Source: JAVBMJ01 sp031552535 (GTDB taxonomy: Bacteria > Bacteroidota > Bacteroidia > Bacteroidales > Rikenellaceae). From it: a DNA stretch of 36,320 nt. The DNA lies in contig JAVBMJ010000029.1 of assembly GCA_031552535.1 (NCBI GenBank), positions 1 to 36,320 of the forward strand, in the 5' to 3' direction. Positions 27,501 through 34,868 of the stretch are shown here, one piece after another; position 1 is the first letter of the stretch; every line of letters starts with the position of its first letter. Below the pieces are notes generated by a model. The model was not told where the DNA came from and ran no database searches. It saw only the letters and a list, made by a program, of their open reading frames with translations. The translations under genes were made by a program, and so were the position numbers.

Positions 27501-27771
27501 AATTTCCGACGGTTATCTCCTGGGGCACCATGCCCAGGAAACTGAATTGGAGCACCGCGCCCGGTTTGGCCGCGATGGAGTAGTAGCCCCTGGCATTGGT
27601 GGTCGTCCCGGACGAAGTGCCTTTGACCACTACGGTAACCCCGGCCATCGGCTTTCCGTCATCGGCGCTGGTCACCGTACCCGAAACCGGCTGTTGCTGG
27701 GCCGTGGCCCACAGGCAGAATGCCGCCTGCGCTAACAACACCAGTGTTACGATGCGTTTAAGTTTCATCAT
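24589..27771 (-). CDS. susC: SusC/RagA-family TonB-dependent transporter
   Basis: 1060 aa from ATG 27771; a TTG three codons earlier is less likely. Signal peptide: MMKLKRIVTLVLLAQAAFCLWATAQ. A carboxypeptidase-D-like regulatory domain follows (VSGTVTSADDGKPMAGVTVVVKGTSSGTTTNARGYYSI split over about residues 27-65). Next come the plug domain (DDVVVVGYALVKKSDLTGS, NSFMGSTEPLYVIDGVPI) and the long 22-strand barrel, ending in SREFMFGINLTL. No STN domain precedes it, so it is a plain SusC rather than an anti-sigma-coupled transducer, consistent with AraC control. It is the first gene of the mannan operon after araC. Confidence 0.96.
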   Translation of the reverse strand: MMKLKRIVTLVLLAQAAFCLWATAQQQPVSGTVTSADDGKPMAGVTVVVKGTSSGTTTNARGYYSIAAKPGAVLQFSFLGMVPQEITVGNSRQINVEMKGGAETIDDVVVVGYALVKKSDLTGSTQSVTNSEFMKSSPASIEQGLQGRLAGVNVVRNDGAPGGGISMQIRGTNSFMGSTEPLYVIDGVPISASNDSESMTFDGNEVASRNALSFLDPNDIESVEVLKDASSVAIYGSRGSNGVVMITTKSGRQTGGKVTLNATLSLSNVTKKLRMLTGAEYAEYRNQSYINTQLINTGTFNPQGLPYLGGTNALGVYVKGPEEYSDDPYYWQDAIFQQGFSQNYSLNYSGASKGGDYSVGLSYLDQEGTVINSAYNRVSINLKLNQNPRKWLKLGTSTNFSVANSDMVKAATNNKNNGDEGVIRSAIYYPPVYMMEEDPGYAEYQLVSNPISYTEALNKQRNYNIYSSNYANITLARGLIFRTVLSYKASINFMNRYFPRDLYEGRSVNGKSLAGDTQNQTYMWDNLVMYNRTFHKKHNVSATLGTSWESYNYYTKQVTTHGFGYDSGNGWMLGDGTSPQTPKSNKQDAKLFSVIARAAYTYDSRYYLTATMRRDESSKFARNNKVAYFPSVGVAWSASNEAFLRDVKAINNIKLRYSYGTSGNAGIGPYGSLLLMGSANYPFGSNVESGYAIETAYPGNPDLKWETTYQHDLGMDMKFFGRVSLEADFYVKTTKDLIQRRDLGPSTGMASVLSNLGQVDNKGFELTTMINVVRSRSFTLDVGGNFSFNRNTVTSTGKDNQPIYPNNLWNDLRPYVIVKGRPIGQLIGYIEEGIWSSREEVIASPLFQKTYPGYTTADNDAATELIIKQSWIGEVKIKDKDNDGLITEADQEYIGNVNPKFIYGFNINATWKGFDLSVLFNGVYGNDIINMPSLRNNDIGQTRNIPKKVLDGAWAPGNGGTNPKVYTTTSRDVYFSRRYIEDGSYLKLRNISLGYTFNKPLQGITSARIFFSANNLLTFSSYTGYDPEVNSFGSNPTIRGVDAGGYPQSREFMFGINLTL

Positions 27772-27865
27772 AGGTATCAATAATAGGTTAGAGGTTGGCG
27801 CCGCCGTGCGCGCGGCATTGACGCGCAGGATACGGCAGGCACAGAATGACTTTCCGTGCCGAAGA

Positions 27866-27916
27866 CAAAATTAGAGCAAAGAAATACGATAAACCGATAC
27901 TTTTTTAACCGATACT
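27866..27916 (-). promoter_or_regulatory. susC promoter with tandem direct repeats, candidate AraC operator
   Basis: On the minus strand TAATTTTG (27873-27866) fits the -7 consensus TAnnTTTG, but no TTG lies at the -33 distance. In that position are two exact direct repeats, AGTATCGGTT on the minus strand (27901-27892 and 27916-27907), spaced 15 bp start to start. A poor -33 element overlapped by half-sites is typical of activator-dependent AraC-family promoters. The transcript would have a leader of about 85 nt. Confidence 0.6.
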
Positions 27917-28033
27917 AATACTCCCCGCTAACGCAAACCCGCCACTCCCGTAATCCGTCTGCAATACAACGCCCGGACGGCATTCCGCACACCCGGCAAC
28001 ACCCTCGCGTAGCCCGGCACACCGTCCATAGTG
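27917..28033. other. Intergenic region between susC promoter and araC
   Basis: No gene is seen. It is the leader side of the araC stop, with no convincing intrinsic terminator, so readthrough from araC into the mannan operon is possible. Confidence 0.4.
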
Positions 28034-28921
28034 TCATATCACCTTCTTGACCCGGCGATAGTTGTCGCGAAACTCCTTGGGCGAGCACCCTTTCTTCTTT
28101 TTGAAAATGCGGTTGAAATTCGACAGGTTGTTGAACCCGCATTCGAAACAGATCTCCGAGACCGACCTCGCGGAGTTTACCAGCAGGCGCACCACATGTC
28201 CCAGCCGTATGTCTATAATGTAGTCCGACAGGCTTTTCCCCGCCCGTTGGCGGAAGAAGCGGCTGAACGCCTGCGGGGTCATACCCACAATGCCAGCCAG
28301 TTCGGGGAGCCGTATCTCGGAAGCGTAGTTGCGGTTGATGAAATCGTATACCTTCTGCACGCGGCGGCTGTCGGCCGTGCCCCCCACCCGGGCGAACGAC
28401 GTGCTGGACAGCGTGCGGACATTTTCACACAGCGACAGTTCATACAGGATCGAAAAGAAGCTCAGCACAGCGTAAAAACCGTGCTGCGAGGCGAGGCGGT
28501 CGAGCGACGAGTAGACCTTCAGGATGGCCTCCATCGGAAAACAAAGTCCCACACGCGCACGCTCCAGCATGCGGCGTATCGAGTCGAACTGGTTCTTTTC
28601 CAGCATCTCGTCGAAAAAAAGGTCGGACGAGAACTGTATAGTTATTTCCCGTATGCCCGTCGACCGGCAGTGGTGCTGCTCCCAGGTGTGGCAAAGCTCG
28701 CTGCCTGTTATCAGCACCAGGTCGTAGTCGCCTATCTCTTCGGCCGAATCGCCCACCACGCGCTTCACCCCGGCTCCTTTCTCCACAAAGTTGAGTTCGT
28801 ATTCCGAATGCGAGTGGAGCGGATAGGTGAACTCCGACTTATGGCGTTCGATGATATAGAAACAATCTTTTCCCGAGAGCGGGGTGATCTCATAAAGGAT
28901 GCCGTCGTCTATTTTTGCCAT
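28034..28921 (-). CDS. AraC-family transcriptional regulator of the mannan locus
   Basis: 295 aa from ATG 28921 (MAKIDDGILYEI). The longer ORF start at 29005 lies upstream of the promoter found at 28976-28947 and is rejected. The N-terminal cupin-type sensor domain (about 20-130) has FTYPLHSHSEYELNFVEKG. The C-terminal HTH_18 domain (about 195-295) has RLPELAGIVGMTPQAFSRFF and SVSEICFECGFNNLSNFNRI, followed by KGCSPKEFRDNYRR. It probably senses a mannan-derived sugar and activates susC and downstream genes through the direct repeats at 27892-27916. Control by AraC rather than by a hybrid two-component or ECF sigma system is less usual for such loci. Confidence 0.9.
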   Translation of the reverse strand: MAKIDDGILYEITPLSGKDCFYIIERHKSEFTYPLHSHSEYELNFVEKGAGVKRVVGDSAEEIGDYDLVLITGSELCHTWEQHHCRSTGIREITIQFSSDLFFDEMLEKNQFDSIRRMLERARVGLCFPMEAILKVYSSLDRLASQHGFYAVLSFFSILYELSLCENVRTLSSTSFARVGGTADSRRVQKVYDFINRNYASEIRLPELAGIVGMTPQAFSRFFRQRAGKSLSDYIIDIRLGHVVRLLVNSARSVSEICFECGFNNLSNFNRIFKKKKGCSPKEFRDNYRRVKKVI

Positions 28922-28946
28922 GTTCGCATTAATTGTGGATGCGCGG

Positions 28947-28976
28947 CAAATATATGATACTTTTTTGATAATCCAA
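28947..28976 (-). promoter_or_regulatory. araC promoter
   Basis: On the minus strand: TTG (28976-28974), a 19-nt spacer, TATATTTG (28954-28947). It is an exact match to the Bacteroidota consensus, 26 bp before the chosen ATG. Confidence 0.78.
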
Positions 28977-29088
28977 TCCTTACCGCTCGCAAGGAGGTGT
29001 TGCACCTTGTGGTGTTACGGCTCCGTCGATGAAAAGCTACCCGATGCCCCGGCCTGGCGGATGGATTAGATAACGGCATGAAGGGTGA

Positions 29089-29118
29089 TTGATTTTCCGA
29101 AAAGTATTGATATATTTG
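29089..29118 (+). promoter_or_regulatory. Ferredoxin promoter
   Basis: TTG at 29089-29091, a 19-nt spacer, TATATTTG at 29111-29118. It is divergent from the araC promoter and uses the same -7 sequence. The leader would be about 85 nt. Confidence 0.78.
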
Positions 29119-29209
29119 CGGCGGAATATGCAGGTTTTGTGCTGTGACGGTTCGGATGGCCTGTAATTTGAAAGAGTCTTTCAGTTTATTAACCAAATCA
29201 ATAATTGTA

Positions 29210-29380
29210 ATGGCTTACAAAATTCTTGAGGATACCTGCACCGCATGCGGTACCTGTATCGATGAATGCCCGGTTGAGGCTATCAGCCCGGGTAATGTAT
29301 ATTCGATCGACCCGTCGACATGTACCGATTGCGGTACGTGCGCCGATGTGTGCCCGGTTGAGGCTATCATCCCCGCATAA
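29210..29380 (+). CDS. 2[4Fe-4S] ferredoxin
   Basis: 56 aa from ATG 29210 (MAYKILEDTC). It holds two CxxCxxCxxxCP cluster motifs, CTACGTCIDECP and CTDCGTCADVCP, in a duplicated bacterial-type (clostridial) ferredoxin of normal size. It is a soluble low-potential electron carrier, possibly for pyruvate or 2-oxoacid oxidoreductases or for radical-SAM enzymes. A longer in-frame start at 29144 adds unrelated residues and is rejected. It is monocistronic, with its own promoter and terminator. Confidence 0.95.
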   Translation: MAYKILEDTCTACGTCIDECPVEAISPGNVYSIDPSTCTDCGTCADVCPVEAIIPA

Positions 29381-29402
29381 CGCAGGACGATACGCTATGA
29401 CG

Positions 29403-29442
29403 CTGCCTGGAAAGCCCCACAGGGGTTTCCCAGGCAGTTTTG
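29403..29442 (+). terminator. Intrinsic terminator of the ferredoxin gene
   Basis: A hairpin with CTGCCTGG (29403-29410) pairing with CCAGGCAG (29430-29437), AAA:TTT and CCCC:GGGG pairs with two small bulges inside, then TTTTGT. Confidence 0.8.
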
Positions 29443-29554
29443 TATTCCGGGGAAGTCCCCCGGGCCATGAGTTATCGCGGCAAAGTAATATCAGAAGAGG
29501 ATGTAAGGAGTGATTTGCTAAACTTTAAGAAACTTTTTTCAACCATTAATTCGC

Positions 29555-30643
29555 ATGATACACGACGACATACTCAGGCGTGCCGTGGCGGGCGGAGCGA
29601 TCCAGCGTGACGAGGCTTTGGTGTTGTGGCACGAGGTGCCTTTGGCGCGGCTTGCGGCGGCGGCCGACGAGCGCCGCCGGCGGGTGGTACCCGACCCGGA
29701 GGTCGTTACCTGGCAAATCGACCGGAATGTCAATATCACCAACGTTTGCATTTCGGGATGTAAGTTCTGTAATTTCCACTGCCGGCCCGCCGAAACCGGC
29801 AGTGCCTACATAACCACCATCGAACAGTACCGTGCCAAGATAGACGAAATGCTGGCTCTGGGAGGTGACCAGCTGCTGCTGCAGGGAGGGCTGCACCCGG
29901 CGTTGGGTATCGATTTTTACGAGAATCTTTTCGCGCAACTGCGTTCGATGTACCCGTCGCTGAAACTTCATGCGCTGGGGGCTCCCGAAGTGGCCCATAT
30001 AGCCCGCATCAGCGGCCTGGATATCGGCGACACACTCCGGCGGCTGGTCGCGGCCGGTCTCGATTCATTGCCTGGCGCGGGGGCGGAGATCCTCTGCGAC
30101 GATGTGCGGCGGCGGATCTCCCCGGCAAAACCTTCCGCCGGTGAGTGGTGCTCGGTGATGCGCGAGGCGCACCGCATGAACCTTCCCACGTCGGCAACGA
30201 TGATGTACGGCCATGTCGAGACCCCTGGGCAACGCATCGACCACCTGCTGACCATCCGCTCGTTACAAGACGAGTGTCCGCGGGGGAACCACGGCTTCGT
30301 GGCATTCATCCCGTGGGTGTTCCGCGGGAGCGGTACCGTTCTCGAACGCGAGGGGGTGCAGAGTGTGTTCTCGCCTACGGAATATATTCGCGTGATAGCC
30401 GTCAGCAGGTTGATTTTAAATAATATACGCAATATCCAGGCTTCGTGGCTGACCGTGGGTAAAGAGACCGCCCAATTAGCTCTCCACGGCGGGGCCAACG
30501 ACATGGGGTCGATAATGATCGAGGAAAACGTGGTCTCGTCGGCCGGAGCCGGCAACCGCTTCGACGCAGCCGGAATCCAGGAGGCAATTCGCGAGGCCGG
30601 TTTCACTCCGCGCCTGAGGGATCAGAAATACACCTACAGGTAA
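29555..30643 (+). CDS. mqnC: Cyclic dehypoxanthinylfutalosine synthase (radical SAM)
   Basis: A 362-aa protein of normal MqnC length. The radical-SAM motif CISGCKFC (about residues 68-75) follows WQIDRNVNITNVC. MqnC-type features are LLQGGLHPALGIDFYENLF, GLDSLPGAGAEILCDDVR, SATMMYGHVETPGQRIDHL and GFVAFIPWVFRGSGTVLERE. It closes dehypoxanthinylfutalosine to the cyclic form in the futalosine route to menaquinone. This route differs from the classical Men pathway of Bacteroides, which helps place the organism. No other mqn gene is visible here. The related MqnE has a different C-terminal half. Confidence 0.92.
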   Translation: MIHDDILRRAVAGGAIQRDEALVLWHEVPLARLAAAADERRRRVVPDPEVVTWQIDRNVNITNVCISGCKFCNFHCRPAETGSAYITTIEQYRAKIDEMLALGGDQLLLQGGLHPALGIDFYENLFAQLRSMYPSLKLHALGAPEVAHIARISGLDIGDTLRRLVAAGLDSLPGAGAEILCDDVRRRISPAKPSAGEWCSVMREAHRMNLPTSATMMYGHVETPGQRIDHLLTIRSLQDECPRGNHGFVAFIPWVFRGSGTVLEREGVQSVFSPTEYIRVIAVSRLILNNIRNIQASWLTVGKETAQLALHGGANDMGSIMIEENVVSSAGAGNRFDAAGIQEAIREAGFTPRLRDQKYTYR

Positions 30644-30650
30644 TCGTCCT

Positions 30651-30924
30651 GGAAACTGTTTAAAAATATTTCTCTCGTTCTTTTCCGGCTCTTCCCGTTA
30701 TTCTTCTCCGCTATATTTATGAATAAAAAACGCTGGTTGTCGGCATGTTCGGACTTGAGCGGAGGTCAAGGCCGGCAGCCCGCCGCCGCCCCCATGCGGC
30801 GGGCTGCAACTCGCAGGGCTCGTTTTGACCCTCCGTCGGCGGCGGACTGGAAGTGCAGGTAGTTAAATAACAGCGATATCACAATCATTATCTAAATGCA
30901 CGACATTTTTTAAACAGCTTTTCA
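30651..30924 (+). repeat. Dispersed repeat element, copy R4
   Basis: It starts GGAAACTGTTTAAAAATATT and ends TTTTTAAACAGCTTTTCAG, a terminal inverted repeat. The core (30713-30806) matches repeat R3: TTATGAATAAAA, GTCGGCATGTTCGG, AGGTCAAGGCCGGCAG and the hairpin 30776-30786 with 30796-30806. It fills the gap between mqnC and the convergent glutaminyl cyclase gene. Its last bases supply the TGA stop of that gene (TCA at 30922-30924). Confidence 0.75.
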
Positions 30925-32019
30925 GCGCTTTTGCAGGATAACATCTATTTCGAACAACGTGTCCCAGTTCTTCCCTGTTATGAATATGCGGTTCTGTTTT
31001 TCGTCGTATGCGATCCCGTTGAGCACGTCGGTGTCCGGAGTGCGGCTGCTTTCGGGGAGTATCCCCGCCAGGTCGACGACCCCGGTCACGGCGCCTGTCG
31101 ACGGGTCGATGCGGATTATGCGGTCCGAAGTGTAGACATTGGCCCATAGTTCGCCCCTGATCCACTCCATCTCGTTGACATATCCCACAGGGCCCTGGTC
31201 GGTGTATGCCTGTATCGTTGCGAGGCGTTTGAACGTGGCCGGGTCTACGACATGTATTTCTTCGGTTCCGCCGCTCATGTACAGGTTATGCCCGTCGGTC
31301 GCCAGGCCCCATCCTTCGCCGTCGTAGCCGAACTCTCCCGCGGGCTCCATCGTCGTGCGGTCGTAGACCAGCGCCTTGTTGCTCTGCCATGTTAGTTGAT
31401 ATATCTTATCGCCTACGCGGGCTATGCCCTCGCCGAAATATTTGCGGTCGAGTGCGCGGCTTTGCACCGTCCTGCCCGTGGCGGGGTCGACCTTCAGCAG
31501 CGCCGAGCGGCCGTTGAGTCCCGTCCCTTCGTAAAAATAACCCTCTTCATAGTAGAGTCCCTGCGTGTATGATGCGGTATTGTGCGGATAGCTTCGTTTA
31601 ACCCGATAGGTGTAACAGGCCGGAGGCGCCGCCGCCAGAATGGTAATCACCCCGGAGGAGGCCGACGACTCCTCTCCGAGATAGGCCACTGCGCGGTAGG
31701 AGTGTTGCCCCAGCGGATGGCGGACGGGTATGCGCCACCGCAATTTGCCGCCGGAAAAGAGCCCTATGCGCCTGCCTCCCATATAAAGCGCCACGCTGTC
31801 GGGCGAGTGCCCGCCGGCAGGTTTTATGGAGAATGTCACCTCGTCGCCCGGCTTATGCTTGTCGCCGCCTTCCGTGGCGACGCTCCGTATCAACCTCTCC
31901 CGCGGGGCCGCCGCGGTTGCGACTGCTGTCGCCGCGCCGCTGTCGCCGCGCCCTACGCAACCCGGTGCAACGAAAGCCATAGCCATTACGGCAAATAGTA
32001 TCAGGTCTGTTTTTTTCAT
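30922..32019 (-). CDS. Glutaminyl-peptide cyclotransferase (plant-type, beta-propeller), lipoprotein
   Basis: A 365-aa protein with a lipoprotein signal peptide ending VAPGC. An N-terminal beta domain (about 35-125) precedes a five-bladed propeller of the Glu_cyclase_2 family. Typical segments are ASYTQGLYYEEGYFYEGTGLNGRSALLKVD, GEGIARVGDKIYQLTWQSNKALVYDR (each here quoted in part from about residues 145-215), EGWGLATDGHNLYMSGGTEE, NEMEWIRGELWANVY and VLNGIAYDEKQNRIFITGK. It converts N-terminal Gln to pyroglutamate on exported proteins in the periplasm. That matters in Bacteroidota, where signal peptidase cleavage often exposes Gln. It is divergent from serS. Confidence 0.9.
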   Translation of the reverse strand: MKKTDLILFAVMAMAFVAPGCVGRGDSGAATAVATAAAPRERLIRSVATEGGDKHKPGDEVTFSIKPAGGHSPDSVALYMGGRRIGLFSGGKLRWRIPVRHPLGQHSYRAVAYLGEESSASSGVITILAAAPPACYTYRVKRSYPHNTASYTQGLYYEEGYFYEGTGLNGRSALLKVDPATGRTVQSRALDRKYFGEGIARVGDKIYQLTWQSNKALVYDRTTMEPAGEFGYDGEGWGLATDGHNLYMSGGTEEIHVVDPATFKRLATIQAYTDQGPVGYVNEMEWIRGELWANVYTSDRIIRIDPSTGAVTGVVDLAGILPESSRTPDTDVLNGIAYDEKQNRIFITGKNWDTLFEIDVILQKR

Positions 32020-32040
32020 TCCCGCTCATTTTTAACCCCC

Positions 32041-32079
32041 CAAAGATACGAAAATCGTCACGAAAAAATCGTACCTTTG
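32041..32079. promoter_or_regulatory. Divergent promoter pair for glutaminyl cyclase and serS
   Basis: The minus strand carries TATCTTTG (32048-32041) for the cyclase; the plus strand carries TACCTTTG (32072-32079) for serS. Both fit the TAnnTTTG consensus. Neither has TTG at the ideal 19-nt distance, so strength is uncertain. Confidence 0.6.
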
Positions 32080-32102
32080 TGCCGCTAAAAAAAGAAAAGA
32101 CC

Positions 32103-33374
32103 ATGCTGACTATCCGACAAATCCGCGACAATGAGGAATATGCCATAGAAAGACTATCGGTGAAGGGCGTCGACGCCCGTGCCACTATCGAGGCCATCGA
32201 AGAGCTCGACGACAGGCGCAAGGCGCTCCAGACGAAGCTCGACAAGAATCTTGCCTCACAAAATTCGATCTCGAAACAGGTGGGTGCGCTCTTTGCGCAA
32301 GGTAAAAAAGAGGAGGCGGGGGCTGCGCGCGAAAGCGTGTCGGCGCTCAAGGAGGAGGCGCGGGCACTGGAGGAGGAACTCAAGGAGGCGGAGAGTGCCC
32401 TTACGGCACAGATCGTCACCCTGCCAAACTTCCCGAGCGTGGAGGTTCCGGCTGGTCGTACTGCCGGGGATAACGTAGTGGTGCGGCAGGGAGGCGATAT
32501 TCCTGTGTTGGGCGACAGCGCGGTGCCGCATTGGGATCTGGTGGCACGTTACGATATCATAGATTTCGAGTTGGGCGTCAAACTCACCGGGGCTGGTTTC
32601 CCGGTATACAAGGGGCAGGGTGCGGCATTGCAGCGCGCTCTGATAACCTATTTCCTCGATTGCAACATCGCGGCGGGGTATACCGAGGTCATGCCGCCGC
32701 TGATGGTCAACGAAGCGTCGGGGTTCGGCACGGGCCAGCTTCCCGACAAGGAGGGACAGATGTACCACGCCACAGACGACAACTTCTACCTGATTCCCAC
32801 GGCCGAGGTGCCGGTGACCAATATTTTCCGCGACGTGATAGTCGATGCGTCGCAATTTCCGATAAAATACACGGCTTACACTCCATGTTTCCGTCGCGAG
32901 GCGGGGTCCTACGGCAAAGATGTGCGCGGCCTGAACCGCCTTCACCAGTTCGACAAGGTGGAGATAGTGCAGGTCGCCCGTCCCGAAGAGTCGTATGACG
33001 CTCTGGAGGGAATGGTCTCGCACGTCGAGGGCATAGTGCGTTCGCTGGGGCTGCCCTACAGGATATTGAAACTTTGCGGCGGCGACATGAGTTTCACGTC
33101 GGCCCTCACCTTCGACTTCGAAGTATACTCGGCGGCCCAGGGCCGTTGGCTCGAAGTGTCGTCGGTATCGAACTTCGAGTCGTTCCAGGCCAACCGCCTC
33201 AAGTTGCGGTTCAAGGGCGACGACGGCAAGATGCGCCTGGCGCACACCCTCAACGGAAGTTCGCTGGCCCTGCCGCGAATAGTGGCGGCGCTGCTCGAAA
33301 ACAACCAAACCCCCGACGGAATCATAATTCCCGAAGTACTGCGGCCCTACACCCGGTTCGACAAGATCAAATGA
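32103..33374 (+). CDS. serS: Seryl-tRNA synthetase
   Basis: 423 aa from ATG 32103 (MLTIRQIRDN), chosen because the earlier GTG at 32079 lies in the promoter. The N-terminal antiparallel coiled-coil arm (about 25-105, very rich in Glu, Lys and Ala) contacts the tRNA. The class II catalytic core has the TAEVPVTN motif, PCFRREAGSYGKDVRGLNR (motif 2) and the C-terminal NGSSLALPRIVAALLENNQ (motif 3). It charges tRNA-Ser, and also tRNA-Sec where present, in the cytoplasm. It ends at a hairpin terminator at 33405-33444. Confidence 0.97.
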   Translation: MLTIRQIRDNEEYAIERLSVKGVDARATIEAIEELDDRRKALQTKLDKNLASQNSISKQVGALFAQGKKEEAGAARESVSALKEEARALEEELKEAESALTAQIVTLPNFPSVEVPAGRTAGDNVVVRQGGDIPVLGDSAVPHWDLVARYDIIDFELGVKLTGAGFPVYKGQGAALQRALITYFLDCNIAAGYTEVMPPLMVNEASGFGTGQLPDKEGQMYHATDDNFYLIPTAEVPVTNIFRDVIVDASQFPIKYTAYTPCFRREAGSYGKDVRGLNRLHQFDKVEIVQVARPEESYDALEGMVSHVEGIVRSLGLPYRILKLCGGDMSFTSALTFDFEVYSAAQGRWLEVSSVSNFESFQANRLKLRFKGDDGKMRLAHTLNGSSLALPRIVAALLENNQTPDGIIIPEVLRPYTRFDKIK

Positions 33375-33404
33375 TGCAGATAGATTCTAACGGATTTTCA
33401 GTCG

Positions 33405-33446
33405 AAGGGGAGTGCTGCATTTTTAAAAATGCAGCACTCCCCTTTA
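33405..33446. terminator. Terminator of serS
   Basis: A 20-bp perfect palindrome (33405-33424 with 33425-33444) has a GC-rich base and T5/A5 at its tip. The stem continues into TTTAATTAATT. Confidence 0.7.
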
Positions 33447-33461
33447 ATTAATTAACTTTTC

Positions 33462-33503
33462 AGAGTCTGTCTGATTTCCCTCAGGACAATTAGACAGACT
33501 CTC
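33462..33503. repeat. Short palindromic AGAGTCTGTCT element
   Basis: AGAGTCTGTCT (33462-33472) and AGACAGACTCT (33492-33502) form a perfect 11-bp inverted repeat around a 19-nt core that is itself partly symmetrical. The ends are those of the larger element at 7296-7456, so this may be an internally deleted copy. It lies 18 bp before rimO. Confidence 0.6.
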
Positions 33504-33520
33504 AATCATCGATTCGCATT

Positions 33521-34846
33521 ATGAAGATAAATATTGTTACATACGGCTGTTCGAAAAACGTGGTCGACTCGGAGCATCTGATGGCACAACTCAGCACCGA
33601 GGGAGTCGATCTGGCGTTCGACTCCAACGAAGACGGGTTCGATGCGGTGGTGGTCAACACGTGCGGATTCATCGCCGATGCCAAACAGGAGTCCATCGAC
33701 GCGATACTGGCTTGGGCGGCGGCTAAGGACGAGGGCAGGATAGGCCGGCTGTATGTCATGGGGTGCTTGAGCGAACGCTACCGGCAGGAACTTCCCGTGG
33801 AGATCCCCGAGGTGGACGGTTGGTTCGGGGTCGACGACCTGAGGCTGATTGTCGAGACGCTGGGCCGCGACTACCGTGTGCAGGCCGAGCAGCAGCGTGT
33901 GCTGACCACGCCCTCGCACTATGCCTATCTGAAGATCTCGGAGGGATGCAACTGGGGTTGCTCATATTGCATCATCCCCCACATCAGGGGGCGCCACCGC
34001 TCGGTGCCGGTGGAACGGTTGCTTGAGGAAGCGCGCGGTCTGGCGGCAAAAGGGGTGAAGGAGTTGATAGTAATCGCACAGGACACGACCTACTACGGAC
34101 TCGACATCTACGGCGAACGCCGGCTGGGTATGCTGCTACGCGAGTTGTGTACGGTCGACGGCATAGAGTGGGTGAGGTTGCATTATGCTTATCCGGCCCA
34201 TTTCCCCGCCGATGTTATCGAGGCCATGCGCGACGAACCCAGGATATGCAAATACCTCGACATCCCGTTGCAGCACATCTCCGACAACCAGTTGCGCATT
34301 ATGCGGCGCGGCATAGGCAAGCGTGAGACGCTCGACCTGATAGCTCGGTTGCGCCGCGAGGTGCCGGGTATAGGTCTGCGCACGACGCTCCTGGTGGGGC
34401 ATCCGGGCGAAAGCGAGGCCGACTTCGCGGAACTTGAGGAGTTGGTGCGCACGGCGTGTTTCGAGAGGCTGGGAGTGTTTGCCTACTCGCCCGAGGAGGG
34501 TACTCATTCTGCCGGCAACCTCGCCGACGATGTGCCGGAGGAGGAAAAACAGCGCCGCGTGGAACGCCTCATGGAGTTGCAGAGCACTATTTCGCTCGAC
34601 AGCAACGTTAGTAAGGTGGGCCGTACGCTGAGGGTGCTGATCGACTCGAAAGAGGGCGAATATTATATAGGGCGCACCGGATGGGATTCGCCGGAGGTCG
34701 ACCAGGAGGTGCTGATAACCTCGCGCCGCAGGCTGAGTCCGGGAACATTTTGCCATGTGACAGTGACCGGAGCCGAAGAGTACGACCTCTATGCCGAAGA
34801 AACGGGGGCGCTTCGAGGGGATTTGCAGTCGCGAAAAACGGATTGA
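33521..34846 (+). CDS. rimO: Ribosomal protein S12 methylthiotransferase (radical SAM)
   Basis: A 441-aa protein of normal RimO length. The N-terminal UPF0004 domain has three cluster cysteines: VTYGCSKN, VVNTCGFI and VMGCLSERY. The radical-SAM domain has CNWGCSYC (about 146-153) followed by IPHIRGRHRS. The C-terminal TRAM domain (about 375-435) ends in DLYAEE. It adds a methylthio group to Asp of ribosomal protein S12. YPAHFPADVI and YLDIPLQHISDNQL are RimO-type rather than MiaB-type features. It ends at the terminator at 34869-34902. Confidence 0.96.
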   Translation: MKINIVTYGCSKNVVDSEHLMAQLSTEGVDLAFDSNEDGFDAVVVNTCGFIADAKQESIDAILAWAAAKDEGRIGRLYVMGCLSERYRQELPVEIPEVDGWFGVDDLRLIVETLGRDYRVQAEQQRVLTTPSHYAYLKISEGCNWGCSYCIIPHIRGRHRSVPVERLLEEARGLAAKGVKELIVIAQDTTYYGLDIYGERRLGMLLRELCTVDGIEWVRLHYAYPAHFPADVIEAMRDEPRICKYLDIPLQHISDNQLRIMRRGIGKRETLDLIARLRREVPGIGLRTTLLVGHPGESEADFAELEELVRTACFERLGVFAYSPEEGTHSAGNLADDVPEEEKQRRVERLMELQSTISLDSNVSKVGRTLRVLIDSKEGEYYIGRTGWDSPEVDQEVLITSRRRLSPGTFCHVTVTGAEEYDLYAEETGALRGDLQSRKTD

Positions 34847-34868
34847 ATCGGCGTATGTGTCTCAAAAG

